Part shown: positions 55,569 through 63,778 of the stretch, in pieces
How the letters are laid out: each line of letters begins with the position of its first letter
Numbering within the stretch: the stretch's first letter is position 1
DNA from: an uncultured Sterolibacterium sp.
Lineage (GTDB): Bacteria; Pseudomonadota; Gammaproteobacteria; Burkholderiales; Rhodocyclaceae
NCBI GenBank assembly: GCA_903832735.1
Contig: CAILCO010000111.1
Coordinates: forward strand, 32,515 to 96,514
Direction: 5' to 3'
Length of the DNA stretch: 64,000 nucleotides
Notes under the pieces: model-generated
Database searches by the model: none
What the model was told of the DNA's origin: nothing
The model's input: only the letters and a program-made list of their open reading frames with translations
Position numbers and translations under genes: made by a program

Positions 55569-57791
55569 ATGGATCAGCTAGCGCATGTCAAACAGCGAGA
55601 CGATGGAACCTGGGATCATCACCCGCTGGACGAGCATCTGCGCTGCGTTTCGAATCTCGCCGGCGAATCGGCCGCTGGCTTCGGCTCTGCGGAATGGGGG
55701 CGCCTGGCTGGCCTCTGGCACGACCTAGGCAAGTACCAGCCGCAATTCCAGAAGTACATCCGCTCCGCCAGCGGTTTCGATGCCCACATCGAGACCGCGC
55801 CGGGCAAGGTCAAGCATGCCATTGCCGGCGCTATCCATGCTGTCGATTCTCTCGGGCCGTATGGCCGCCTGCTGGCCTACCTGATCGCCGGTCACCACGC
55901 GGGTTTGCCAGACTGGCACCCGGGCGAGGCCAAGGGTTCAGCCCTGTCCCAGGAACTGGCGGCGGAAATAGCCACCCTGGTTAACGCTATTGCCGGCGGC
56001 GCATTGCCGGAGATACTCGCGCCGGGCATAACACTGCCCAAGCCGCTCATCCGCGAAACGCGGGAATTACATCAATGGCTGCGCATGCTTTTCTCTTGCC
56101 TTGTCGATGCCGACTTTCTCGACACCGAAGCCTTCATGGATGACGGTCGAACTCGTCTACGCGGGGGATATTTGGATGTACCGCCGCTACGGGCCGCCTA
56201 CGACAGCCATATGGCCAAGACATTCGCCGCGGCCGACACCCACGTCAAACGCCTGCGAGCCGAGATTCGCGTTGCTTGTATCGCCCGTGCCGCTGATATA
56301 CCGGGCCTTTATAGCCTCACCGTGCCCACCGGCGGCGGCAAAACCCTGGCCTCCTTAGGCTTCGCCCTGCATCACGCTGAGCGGCACGGCATGAAGCGCA
56401 TCATCTATGTCATCCCCTACACCAGCATCATCGAGCAGACCGCGGACGTATTTCGCGGCGTCTTCGCCAACATCGAACCCGCGCCGGTCATCGAACACCA
56501 CAGTAATCTGGAAGCGGAACACGAAACCGCGAGAAGCCGCATCGCTGCTGAAAACTGGGATGTACCCGTGGTGGTCACGACCAACGTCCAATTCTTCGAA
56601 TCCCTCTACGCTGCCAAGCCATCCCGCTGCCGCAAGCTGCACAACATCGCCAACAGCGTGGTGATCCTGGACGAGGCGCAACTGCTGCCGCCCGAACACC
56701 TGACACCCATCCTCGATGCCCTGCGTCAGTTGATCGAACGCTACAACGTGACCGTGGTGCTATCTACCGCCACGCAGCCGGAATTGCAGAAAACGCGCCG
56801 CGATGCCTTTGACCGAGACCTGTTGAAAGGGCTCGGTGAGGCGCGGGAACTGGCTCCCGACCCGGAACGGCTCTACCGCGAACTGGAGCGGGTTGCCGTC
56901 ACCCTGCCCGCTTCGCCCGATGATCGGCGCACCTGGGAGGACATCGCCAACGAACTGGCGCAGCTCGACCGGGTGCTGTGCATCGTCAACCGCAGAGACG
57001 ACGCGGCGACGCTCTGGAGCCTTTTGCCGCGCGAGACCCTGCACCTCTCTGCGCGCATGTGCGGTCAACATCGCGCCCAGGTTATCGCCGACATTCGCCG
57101 CCGGCTCGCGGCGCATGAGCCGGTGCGGGTCATCAGCACCCAACTGGTGGAAGCCGGTGTCGATCTGGACTTTCCCGTGGTCTATCGTGCCATGGCCGGT
57201 CTGGATTCCATCGCACAGGCGGCGGGCCGCTGTAATCGGGAAGGAAAGTTGCCGGGCAAGGGGCGGGTAGTCGTGTTCAATCCGCCGAGACCCTCGCCCA
57301 GCGGGCTTTTGCTGAAAGCCGAGCAGGCTGCACAAAGAGTGTTGGCAGGCGCACCTGGTGAGCCACTGACCCCATCAAACTACGCCCGTTACTTCGATCA
57401 CTTCTACGGCAGCGTGAATAGCCACGACAAGGAAGGCGTAATGGACCTACTGGTCCGCGATGCCGCAAAAGGAGAAATCCAGTTCCGCACGGCGGCGGAG
57501 AAGTTCCGCCTGATTCCGGACGAAGGCCAACGCCCTATACTCGTTCTCTGGGGCGATGGTTTTTCCCTGATCGGAACCTTGAAGAAGATCGGCCCTAATC
57601 GGGACTTGATGCGCAAACTGCAAAGGCACACCGTCACCCTTTATGAGTACCAATGGAAAAAGCTGCTGGCGAGCCGAGACCTGGAAATGCACAACGACTT
57701 CATCATCCAGAAGAGCGAGGCGCTCTACCACCCTGTGCTCGGTCTATTGCCGGAAGTGCCCGACTACGCGCCGCAAAGCCTGATGATCTGA
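55569..57791 (+). CDS. cas3: CRISPR-associated helicase/nuclease Cas3 (type I-C)
   Basis: Cas3 degrades target DNA after Cascade binding. It has 740 residues: an N-terminal HD nuclease domain (HDLGK at 51-55, HAIAGAIHAV, AGHHAG) and an SF2 helicase with Walker A PTGGGKTLAS (about 252), DEAQLLPP in the DEAH position (about 368), STATQPE, and STQLVEAGVDLDFP with QAAGRCNREG (motif VI). All key HD and helicase residues are present. It is the first gene of the I-C operon, with the AAAGGAG site for cas5 overlapping its stop. Confidence 0.97.
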   Translation: MDQLAHVKQRDDGTWDHHPLDEHLRCVSNLAGESAAGFGSAEWGRLAGLWHDLGKYQPQFQKYIRSASGFDAHIETAPGKVKHAIAGAIHAVDSLGPYGRLLAYLIAGHHAGLPDWHPGEAKGSALSQELAAEIATLVNAIAGGALPEILAPGITLPKPLIRETRELHQWLRMLFSCLVDADFLDTEAFMDDGRTRLRGGYLDVPPLRAAYDSHMAKTFAAADTHVKRLRAEIRVACIARAADIPGLYSLTVPTGGGKTLASLGFALHHAERHGMKRIIYVIPYTSIIEQTADVFRGVFANIEPAPVIEHHSNLEAEHETARSRIAAENWDVPVVVTTNVQFFESLYAAKPSRCRKLHNIANSVVILDEAQLLPPEHLTPILDALRQLIERYNVTVVLSTATQPELQKTRRDAFDRDLLKGLGEARELAPDPERLYRELERVAVTLPASPDDRRTWEDIANELAQLDRVLCIVNRRDDAATLWSLLPRETLHLSARMCGQHRAQVIADIRRRLAAHEPVRVISTQLVEAGVDLDFPVVYRAMAGLDSIAQAAGRCNREGKLPGKGRVVVFNPPRPSPSGLLLKAEQAAQRVLAGAPGEPLTPSNYARYFDHFYGSVNSHDKEGVMDLLVRDAAKGEIQFRTAAEKFRLIPDEGQRPILVLWGDGFSLIGTLKKIGPNRDLMRKLQRHTVTLYEYQWKKLLASRDLEMHNDFIIQKSEALYHPVLGLLPEVPDYAPQSLMI

Positions 57792-57802
57792 AAGGAGTCC
57801 CG

Positions 57803-58468
57803 TTGAAAAACTATTGCTTGGAAGTCTCCGGCGATTTCGCCTGCTTCACGCGCCCCGAGATGAAAGTGGAGCGAGTGAGCTACGACGTCATCACCCCGTC
57901 GGCGGCGCGAGCCGTGTTCGAGGCCATCTTGTGGAAGCCGGCGATCCGTTGGCGGATCAGGAAGATCGAAGTGCTAAAGCCCATCCGCTGGATTTCCCTG
58001 CGCCGCAACGAGGTAGGCGCGGTGGTGCCCGTGGGTAGCGTCAAGACAGCAATGAACAAGGGAAGCGGCGATCTGGGGCTCTACGTTGAAGACGAGCGCC
58101 AACAGCGGGCCGGTCTGTTCCTTCGGGATGTGGCCTATCGGGTCCATGCCGATCTTGACATTCATCCCGACGTCGGCGCCAACAATCCGCCGGCCAAGTT
58201 TTGGGAAATGTTCGAGCGCCGTGCAGCCAAGGGGCAGTGTGTCAACCAGCCCTACCTGGGCTGCAGGGAATTCGCCTGTGCCTTCCGTCTGGTCGGTGAT
58301 GCGAGCGATGAGCCAGCATCCATCACCGAAACCCGAGATCTGGGCTGGATGCTCCACGATCTGGACTTCACTAACGCAGCCGATCCCAAGCCCCGCTTTT
58401 TTCGTGCTGAACTCAAGGGCGGTGTGCTGGCGGTGCCGGATGCGGAAAGCCCGGAGGTGCGGGGATGA
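57803..58468 (+). CDS. cas5c: Cas5c (Cas5d), crRNA-processing Cascade subunit
   Basis: In type I-C systems Cas5 replaces Cas6 as the endoribonuclease that cuts the repeat RNA, then stays on the 5' handle. The 221-residue protein has YCLEVSGDFACFTRPEMKVERVSYDVITPSAARAVFEAI (in parts), the family N-terminus. No cas6 gene exists in the locus, in line with this. It starts at TTG 57803, 5 bp after a perfect AAAGGAG. The stop overlaps cas8c (ATGA). Confidence 0.94.
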   Translation: MKNYCLEVSGDFACFTRPEMKVERVSYDVITPSAARAVFEAILWKPAIRWRIRKIEVLKPIRWISLRRNEVGAVVPVGSVKTAMNKGSGDLGLYVEDERQQRAGLFLRDVAYRVHADLDIHPDVGANNPPAKFWEMFERRAAKGQCVNQPYLGCREFACAFRLVGDASDEPASITETRDLGWMLHDLDFTNAADPKPRFFRAELKGGVLAVPDAESPEVRG

Positions 58469-60207
58469 TACTCCAGGCCCTCAACGACTATTACGCCCGC
58501 AAGGCCGCCGATCCGCAAACAGGGTTGGCACCGGAAGGCTTTGAGCCCAAGGCTATTCCTTTCGTTTTGGTGCTGGATGCGGATGGCCACTTTCTTCAGC
58601 TTGCCGACCGAAGGGAAGGTGAGGGTAAGAAAAAACAGGCCAAGCCCTTACTGGTTCCTCAGGGCACAAAAAAAACCTCAGGTGTGACGGCCAATCTACT
58701 TTGGGACAACGCCGAGTATGTCCTTGGAATCGACACAAAGGGCAAGCCAGAACGGGTGGCTGAGCAGCACCTAGCTTTCGTCGCGCGCCTACGGGAGCGC
58801 TTCGGCGAAGCCCCCGCGGATATCGGCTTACGGGCGGTGTACACTTTTCTGAAAGATCACCGAGTGGCGGCTCTGGAAAAGCTTGCCACGCATTCGGCGT
58901 GGCCGGAAGTGCTGGAGACCAATCCACTTCTGAGTTTTCAACTCAATACGGATATCGAGTTGGTGTGCCAGCGGCCGGCCGTGATTTCTGTCATGACCAC
59001 TGGGGAAAGTGCGGCAGCGGATGGCGTTTGTTTGACCTCTGGCGAGCCGGATGTCATCGAACGCCTGCATCCGGCCATCAAGGGCGTCTGGGGTGCACAG
59101 ACCTCCGGGGCCAACATCATTTCATTCAACCTGGCCGCTTTCAGTTCCTACGGCAAGACCCAGAGCTTCAACGCTCCGGTGGGCCAGCGGACAACCTTCG
59201 CCTACACGACGGCGCTTAACCATCTGCTGGCGAAAGGCTCTCGCCAGCGGGTGCAAGTGGGCGACGCTTCCACCGTGTTCTGGGCCGAGAAGGCCAGCGG
59301 CGCGGCGTTCGAGTCGGCGTTCCTCGACTTCTTCGATCCGCCAAGGGACGACCCTGACCGGGGTACACAAGCAGTCGTGAGCCTCTACGCCAGCGTCAAG
59401 GATGGTCGGCCTTTTACTGGTGACGATGACCAGCGCTTCCATGTTTTGGGCTTAGCCCCCAACGCGGCCCGCATTGCCATCCGCTTCTGGCATGTAGCGA
59501 CCATCCGCGAGTTGGGCGGCGCCTTCTATAGGCACTTTGAAAACCTGAATATCGATCGGCCAGCTTACGAAACGGCAGTACCCGTGTCCCTTTACCGACT
59601 GCTCACCAGCATTGCCCTCCTAGGCAAGGCCGAGAACATTCCGCCCAACCTGGGAGGCGATGTCATGCGGGCCATCCTCAAGGGTCTGCCCTACCCCGAA
59701 ACTCTGATGCAGGGCGCACTGCGGCGCATCCGCGCCGAGCGTGAAGTGACTTATCCCAGAGCCGCCCTGCTCAAGGCTTACCTCATTCGCAACCTCAACG
59801 ACAAGGAGATCACGGTGTCGCTCAATGAAAGCAATAACGATCCCGGCTACCGCCTCGGGCGCCTGTTTGCGGCCTTGGAGCGGGTGCAGGAAAGGGCTCA
59901 AGGCAACCTAAACGCCAGCATCCGCGAACGCTACTACGGCGCGTTTTCTTCTACGCCGGTGACGGTGCTACCCCTGCTGATGAAACTCAAGAACCACCAC
60001 ATTGCCAAGTTACCCAACCGGGGCGAAGCAGTGAACCTGGAAAAACTATTTTCCGAGATTATCGACGGGCTGGGCGATGTGCCCGCTCGTTTGAGCTTGG
60101 CCGAACAAGCCCGCTTCGCCGTGGGCTACTACCATCAGCGCCAGTCGTTCTTCAACAAGCCTGACGCTGATAAGCCCGATCAACTTGCCACCCAACCCGC
60201 TGAATAA
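58465..60207 (+). CDS. cas8c: Cas8c (Csd1), large Cascade subunit
   Basis: Cas8c recognises the PAM and opens target DNA. The 580-residue protein shows the Csd1 pattern: LNDYYARKAADPQTGLAPEGF at the start (in part), FVLVLDADGHFLQL, SGVTANLLWDNAEYVLGI, and FNAPVGQRTTFAYTTALN in the middle. GGAGG lies 7 bp before the ATG, which overlaps the cas5c stop. Its last 130 codons can also be read as Cas11c from an internal start. Confidence 0.95.
   Translation: MILQALNDYYARKAADPQTGLAPEGFEPKAIPFVLVLDADGHFLQLADRREGEGKKKQAKPLLVPQGTKKTSGVTANLLWDNAEYVLGIDTKGKPERVAEQHLAFVARLRERFGEAPADIGLRAVYTFLKDHRVAALEKLATHSAWPEVLETNPLLSFQLNTDIELVCQRPAVISVMTTGESAAADGVCLTSGEPDVIERLHPAIKGVWGAQTSGANIISFNLAAFSSYGKTQSFNAPVGQRTTFAYTTALNHLLAKGSRQRVQVGDASTVFWAEKASGAAFESAFLDFFDPPRDDPDRGTQAVVSLYASVKDGRPFTGDDDQRFHVLGLAPNAARIAIRFWHVATIRELGGAFYRHFENLNIDRPAYETAVPVSLYRLLTSIALLGKAENIPPNLGGDVMRAILKGLPYPETLMQGALRRIRAEREVTYPRAALLKAYLIRNLNDKEITVSLNESNNDPGYRLGRLFAALERVQERAQGNLNASIRERYYGAFSSTPVTVLPLLMKLKNHHIAKLPNRGEAVNLEKLFSEIIDGLGDVPARLSLAEQARFAVGYYHQRQSFFNKPDADKPDQLATQPAE
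59815..60207 (+). CDS. cas11c: Cas11c small subunit, internal start within cas8c
   Basis: Type I-C Cascade is known to contain a small subunit translated from an internal start in cas8c. Here a GTG at codon 451 is in frame and has AAGGAG (59803-59808) exactly 6 nt upstream. It would yield 130 residues starting MSLNESNNDPGYRLGRLFA, an N-terminus like other Cas11c, followed by the helical NLEKLFSEIIDGL segment. The length fits the family (about 120-130). Seen: start, site and frame. Inferred: that it is used. Confidence 0.8.
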   Translation: MSLNESNNDPGYRLGRLFAALERVQERAQGNLNASIRERYYGAFSSTPVTVLPLLMKLKNHHIAKLPNRGEAVNLEKLFSEIIDGLGDVPARLSLAEQARFAVGYYHQRQSFFNKPDADKPDQLATQPAE

Positions 60208-60216
60208 GGAATGACC

Positions 60217-61152
60217 ATGAGCCTCAATCATCGCTACGACTTCGTTCTGCTGTTCGATGTCAAGGACGGCAACCCCAACGGCGACCCGGACGCCGGCAAT
60301 CTGCCCCGACTCGATGCCGAGACCGGCCACGGCCTGGTAACGGACGTCTGCCTCAAGCGCAAGGTACGCAACTACGTCGAGATTTGCCGACCCGAATCTG
60401 ATCAACCCGAAACCTTTAGCAAATTGGACGACTCGGCTCCTTTGCGTAATCATATCTACGTAAAGGAAAAAGCCATCCTCAATCGCACCCATGCCAAGGC
60501 CTACGAGGGCATCGGCAAGGCCGATCTGCTCAAGGGCGACGACAAGAAGCGCAAGGGAGGCGATGCGGTCGATGAAGCCCGGCGATGGATGTGCAAGAAT
60601 TTTTTCGACGTGCGTACCTTCGGCGCGGTCATGTCCCTCGGAGTAAATTGCGGCCAGGTACGAGGCCCGGTGCAACTCACCTTTGCCCGTTCCGTGTCGC
60701 CTGTAGTAGCCCTGGAGCATTCCATCACCCGCATGGCGGTCGCAACGGAGGCGGAAGCGGAAAAACAGCAGGGTGACAACCGTACCATGGGCCGCAAGTT
60801 CACCATCCCCTACGGGCTCTACCGCGCCCATGGATTTGTCTCCGCTCATTTGGCGAAGCAGACGGGCTTCGGCGAGGATGACCTGAAATTGTTGTGGGAG
60901 TCACTGGTCAACATGTTCGACCATGACCGCTCTGCAGCACGGGGCGAGATGTCCACCCGGGGGCTTTACATCTTCAAACACGAGGGAGAGTTGGGCGATG
61001 CCCCGGCCCATGCCCTTTTCGATCTGGTCCAGGTGAGGCAAAATGATCTGTCAATGCCGGCCCGTGGCTTTGACGACTTCACCGTCACCGCTCCATCCGC
61101 CGGACCGCTCACCGCATTTCCGCGTGTTACGCTGGAGCGCATAGCCAGCTAA
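60217..61152 (+). CDS. cas7: Cas7 (Csd2), Cascade backbone subunit
   Basis: Cas7 forms the helical crRNA-binding backbone. The 311-residue protein shows [19 protein letters not shown], the family N-terminus, [26 protein letters not shown] (in parts), [19 protein letters not shown] and [16 protein letters not shown]. The ATG at 60217 is 6 nt after AAGGA; one at 60211 directly abuts that site and is less likely. A 34-bp gap separates it from hicB, the only sizeable break in the operon apart from cas3-cas5c. Confidence 0.95.
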   Translation: MSLNHRYDFVLLFDVKDGNPNGDPDAGNLPRLDAETGHGLVTDVCLKRKVRNYVEICRPESDQPETFSKLDDSAPLRNHIYVKEKAILNRTHAKAYEGIGKADLLKGDDKKRKGGDAVDEARRWMCKNFFDVRTFGAVMSLGVNCGQVRGPVQLTFARSVSPVVALEHSITRMAVATEAEAEKQQGDNRTMGRKFTIPYGLYRAHGFVSAHLAKQTGFGEDDLKLLWESLVNMFDHDRSAARGEMSTRGLYIFKHEGELGDAPAHALFDLVQVRQNDLSMPARGFDDFTVTAPSAGPLTAFPRVTLERIAS

Positions 61153-61186
61153 GTTTGTCGTTCGAGTTAATTGCTGGGAGATTTAC

Positions 61187-61393
61187 ATGTCGGAAATTCA
61201 TTTCGTAGTAGAGGAAGCACCTGAGGGTGGCTATATCGCCAAGGCGATCAACGAGGACATCTTCACCGAGGCCGACGATATCACCAGTCTCCATGCGAAT
61301 GTCCGCGATGCCGTGCACTGCCATTTCGATGAAGGTGAGGTGCCTGGCGTTATCCGCCTGCATTTTACGCGGGAAGAAGTGATCGCCGCATGA
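61187..61393 (+). CDS. hicB: HicB-like antitoxin inside the cas operon
   Basis: This 68-residue protein matches the partial RNase H fold of HicB antitoxins: IHFVVEEAPEGGYIAKAINE, then FTEADDITSLHANVRDAVHCHF. It lacks the C-terminal ribbon-helix-helix or HTH DNA-binding domain found in longer HicB, so autorepression is not expected. GGGAGA precedes the ATG. Its stop overlaps hicA (ATGA). It is often mis-named in annotations. Function is inferred from the hicA neighbour. Confidence 0.82.
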   Translation: MSEIHFVVEEAPEGGYIAKAINEDIFTEADDITSLHANVRDAVHCHFDEGEVPGVIRLHFTREEVIAA

Positions 61394-61632
61394 GGCTGCC
61401 GCGCGATGTTTCCGGGGCTGACTTGGCGAAGCGCCTGGAGCGTCTCGGCTACAGCGTAACACGGCAGAAGGGCAGCCATCTGAGGCTGACCCTTACCGAT
61501 CCACCGGAGCATCACATCACCATTCCCGCCCACGAATCCTTGCGGGTCGGCACCCTGGCGGCGATCCTTCAGTCCGTGGCGACAAGGACGGGTTTGAACC
61601 GAGATGTACTGGTCACGCGTTTGTTCGGATGA
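61390..61632 (+). CDS. hicA: HicA-like mRNA interferase toxin inside the cas operon
   Basis: This 80-residue dsRBD-like toxin shows the HicA pattern: GADLAKRLERLGYSVTRQKGSHLRL with the catalytic His at residue 30 in KGSH (in parts), then ITIPAHESLRVGTLAAILQSV. All expected active elements are intact. It overlaps hicB at its start and cas4 at its end (both ATGA), so hicB-hicA-cas4 form a coupled chain. Confidence 0.88.
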   Translation: MRLPRDVSGADLAKRLERLGYSVTRQKGSHLRLTLTDPPEHHITIPAHESLRVGTLAAILQSVATRTGLNRDVLVTRLFG

Positions 61633-62258
61633 TGGTGGCGGAGTCTGAACCGCTTTCCCTTTCCGCCCTCGAACACTGGAGCTATTGCCCGCGCCAGTGC
61701 TGCCTGATCCACGCCGAGCAGGCTTTTGCAGAAAACATCCATACCCTGCGCGGCCAGGCTGTCCATGCCCGCACCGACCAACCCGGGGTCGAAGCCGGAT
61801 ACGAGGGGCGGCGCATTGCTCGCGCCCTGCCGCTGTGGTGCGACCGCTTGGGGCTGGTGGGGAAATCCGACGTGGTGGAATTCCTGTCGGACGGCACACC
61901 CTACCCGGTGGAATTCAAGCACGGCAAGAAGCGCGAGGAGCGCCACGACGACATCCAACTTGCCGCGCAGGCTATGTGCCTGGAGGAAATGACCGGCAAG
62001 GCCGTACCCCTCGGCGCCATCTATCACGCCACTTCTCACCGTCGGCGAGAGGTGGCGATTACACAAGAGTTGCGGCAGGCGGTGGAAACCTGTGTCGCCG
62101 AAGTGCGGGCCGCCTTGGCGGAGTCAACCTTGCCTCCGCCCGTGAACGACAGGCGCTGCCACGAATGTTCCCTGATTGATCTGTGCCAGCCCGCGCCATT
62201 GGCCGAACGGGAAAAGCTGCATAAACTGCTGGCGCACTTGTTTGAACCGGACGCCTGA
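61629..62258 (+). CDS. cas4: Cas4 exonuclease (spacer acquisition)
   Basis: Cas4 trims prespacers and selects PAMs with Cas1-Cas2. The 209 residues have the four-Cys Fe-S set (one in YCPRQC near 20, three in RRCHECSLIDLC near 180) and the RecB nuclease motifs GKSDVVEF and YPVEFKHGK, QLAAQAMCLEE. The start overlaps the hicA stop; a second ATG follows at 61632. cas1 starts 1 bp after its stop. Confidence 0.95.
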   Translation: MMVAESEPLSLSALEHWSYCPRQCCLIHAEQAFAENIHTLRGQAVHARTDQPGVEAGYEGRRIARALPLWCDRLGLVGKSDVVEFLSDGTPYPVEFKHGKKREERHDDIQLAAQAMCLEEMTGKAVPLGAIYHATSHRRREVAITQELRQAVETCVAEVRAALAESTLPPPVNDRRCHECSLIDLCQPAPLAEREKLHKLLAHLFEPDA

Positions 62259-62259
62259 C

Positions 62260-63291
62260 ATGCAGACCCTGCTCAATACCCTCTACATCACGACACCCCT
62301 GTCCTATCTGCATCTGGACAACGACACGGTGCGAATAGAAGTGGAGCGTGAAACCAGGTTGCGCGTTCCGCTGCACCACCTCGGCGGCATTGTCATCTTT
62401 GGCAACGTGCTGGTTTCGCCAGCGCTGATGCACCGCCTTGCCGACAACGGCCAGAGCCTGGTGCTGCTCGACGCTCATGGCCGTTTCAAGGCGCGACTGG
62501 AGGGGTCGGTATCCGGCAACATCCTGCTGCGCCGCGCCCAGCACGAGAAGGCAAACGATACAGCCTTCAGCTTGAACGTCGCTCGGGCCTGCGTGGCGGG
62601 CAAGATCCGCAACTGCCGTCAGGTGCTGCTGCGCGGCGCCCGTGAAGCCAAGTCGGAGGAGGATACGAAGGCGTTGTCTCGTGGGGCCGACGATCTTGCC
62701 GCCTCGCTGAGGGCATTGCCTGATTCGGCGGATCTGGATATTTTGCGCGGTGTAGAAGGAGAAGCGGCACGTCAGTATTTCAGTTGTCTCTACGCCTTGG
62801 TACGCGTCGATGCGCGGCAGTTCTTTGTCATGGATGGCCGTAGCCGCCGCCCGCCCCGTGATCGAATGAATGCCCTGCTCTCCTTCCTTTACGCCATGCT
62901 CATGAACGACTGCCGCTCCGCCCTGGAGTCGGTCGGACTCGATCCGCAACTGGGCTTTCTGCATGCGGTGCGACCGGGCCGGGCGGCGCTGGCGCTGGAT
63001 TTGATGGAAGAGTTCCGCCATGTGGCGGATCGTCTGGCCCTGACCCTGGTGAATCGGGGCCAGGTGCGGGACTCCGATTTCACGCTCCACGAAGGCGGTG
63101 GCGTGACCCTCGCCGAGCAGGGAAGAAAAGCGGTGGTGGTAGCCTGGCAGGAGCGCAAGCAGGAGACGCTCTCCCATCCACTGTTGGAGCAGCCCGTTGC
63201 CGTCGGCCTTCTGCCCCAGTTGCAGGCACGCTTCCTCGCCCGCACGCTGCGCGGCGACATGGAAAGCTATCTTCCCTTCCTGCTGCGTTAG
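62260..63291 (+). CDS. cas1: Cas1 integrase
   Basis: Cas1 integrates new spacers. The 343-residue protein has the start [20 protein letters not shown] and the metal-binding residues in [10 protein letters not shown] (Glu), [23 protein letters not shown] (His and Glu/Asp; quoted in part). The ATG at 62260 follows cas4 by 1 bp. It is of I-C type in length and pattern. Confidence 0.96.
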   Translation: MQTLLNTLYITTPLSYLHLDNDTVRIEVERETRLRVPLHHLGGIVIFGNVLVSPALMHRLADNGQSLVLLDAHGRFKARLEGSVSGNILLRRAQHEKANDTAFSLNVARACVAGKIRNCRQVLLRGAREAKSEEDTKALSRGADDLAASLRALPDSADLDILRGVEGEAARQYFSCLYALVRVDARQFFVMDGRSRRPPRDRMNALLSFLYAMLMNDCRSALESVGLDPQLGFLHAVRPGRAALALDLMEEFRHVADRLALTLVNRGQVRDSDFTLHEGGGVTLAEQGRKAVVVAWQERKQETLSHPLLEQPVAVGLLPQLQARFLARTLRGDMESYLPFLLR

Positions 63292-63295
63292 CGCC

Positions 63296-63586
63296 ATGCT
63301 GGTCATCGTTTGCTATGACGTCAATACCGAAACCCGCGAAGGCCGACGGCGACTGCGTCGCGTGGCGCGGGTATGCGAAGGGACTGGGCAGCGAGTGCAG
63401 AAATCGGTCTTCGAGTGTCAAATCGACCTGGCGAAAATGGAGGAACTGGAGCGCCGCTTGCTGGCCGAAATCAAGCCAGAGGAGGACAATCTCCGCCTCT
63501 ACCGGCTGGCCGAATCGCGCGGCTGCGAAGTGAGAGAGCACGGAGTCTTTCGAGCCACGAACTTCGATGGGCCTCTCGTGATCTAG
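63296..63586 (+). CDS. cas2: Cas2
   Basis: Cas2 is the dimeric scaffold of the Cas1-Cas2 integration complex. The 96-residue protein starts [20 protein letters not shown] with the conserved Asp in YDV, then [14 protein letters not shown]. It begins 4 bp after the cas1 stop and is the last protein gene before the leader. Confidence 0.96.
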   Translation: MLVIVCYDVNTETREGRRRLRRVARVCEGTGQRVQKSVFECQIDLAKMEELERRLLAEIKPEEDNLRLYRLAESRGCEVREHGVFRATNFDGPLVI

Positions 63587-63778
63587 GTTCTGGCCCTGTT
63601 GCGCGAACCCCTAGCGATGGTCAATTTCCTGGGATGTTCGCGCGGTCGGTAAGTCAATGAATTATCAGGACGGCGCAAGCCGATTGGGAAGCCAATGGAA
63701 GCACGGAAGCAGGTTCGAGCGCCGGTTCGCGTTAAGCGCACCAAAATTTCCGTGAATACCGCCTGTTGCGCGCGAACC
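63587..63778 (+). promoter_or_regulatory. CRISPR leader
   Basis: This 192-bp noncoding stretch lies between cas2 and the first repeat. Two motifs related to the repeat start occur: gttgcgcgaacccctagcga at 63598 and gttgcgcgcgaacc at 63765-63778, directly abutting repeat 1. It should hold the array promoter and the Cas1-Cas2 docking sites. Confidence 0.8.

Noticed and set aside
61187..61632. hicB/hicA region as a non-coding gap or an insertion sequence
   Set aside because: Both frames have ribosome binding sites or overlaps and intact family motifs; no inverted repeats or target duplications border them.
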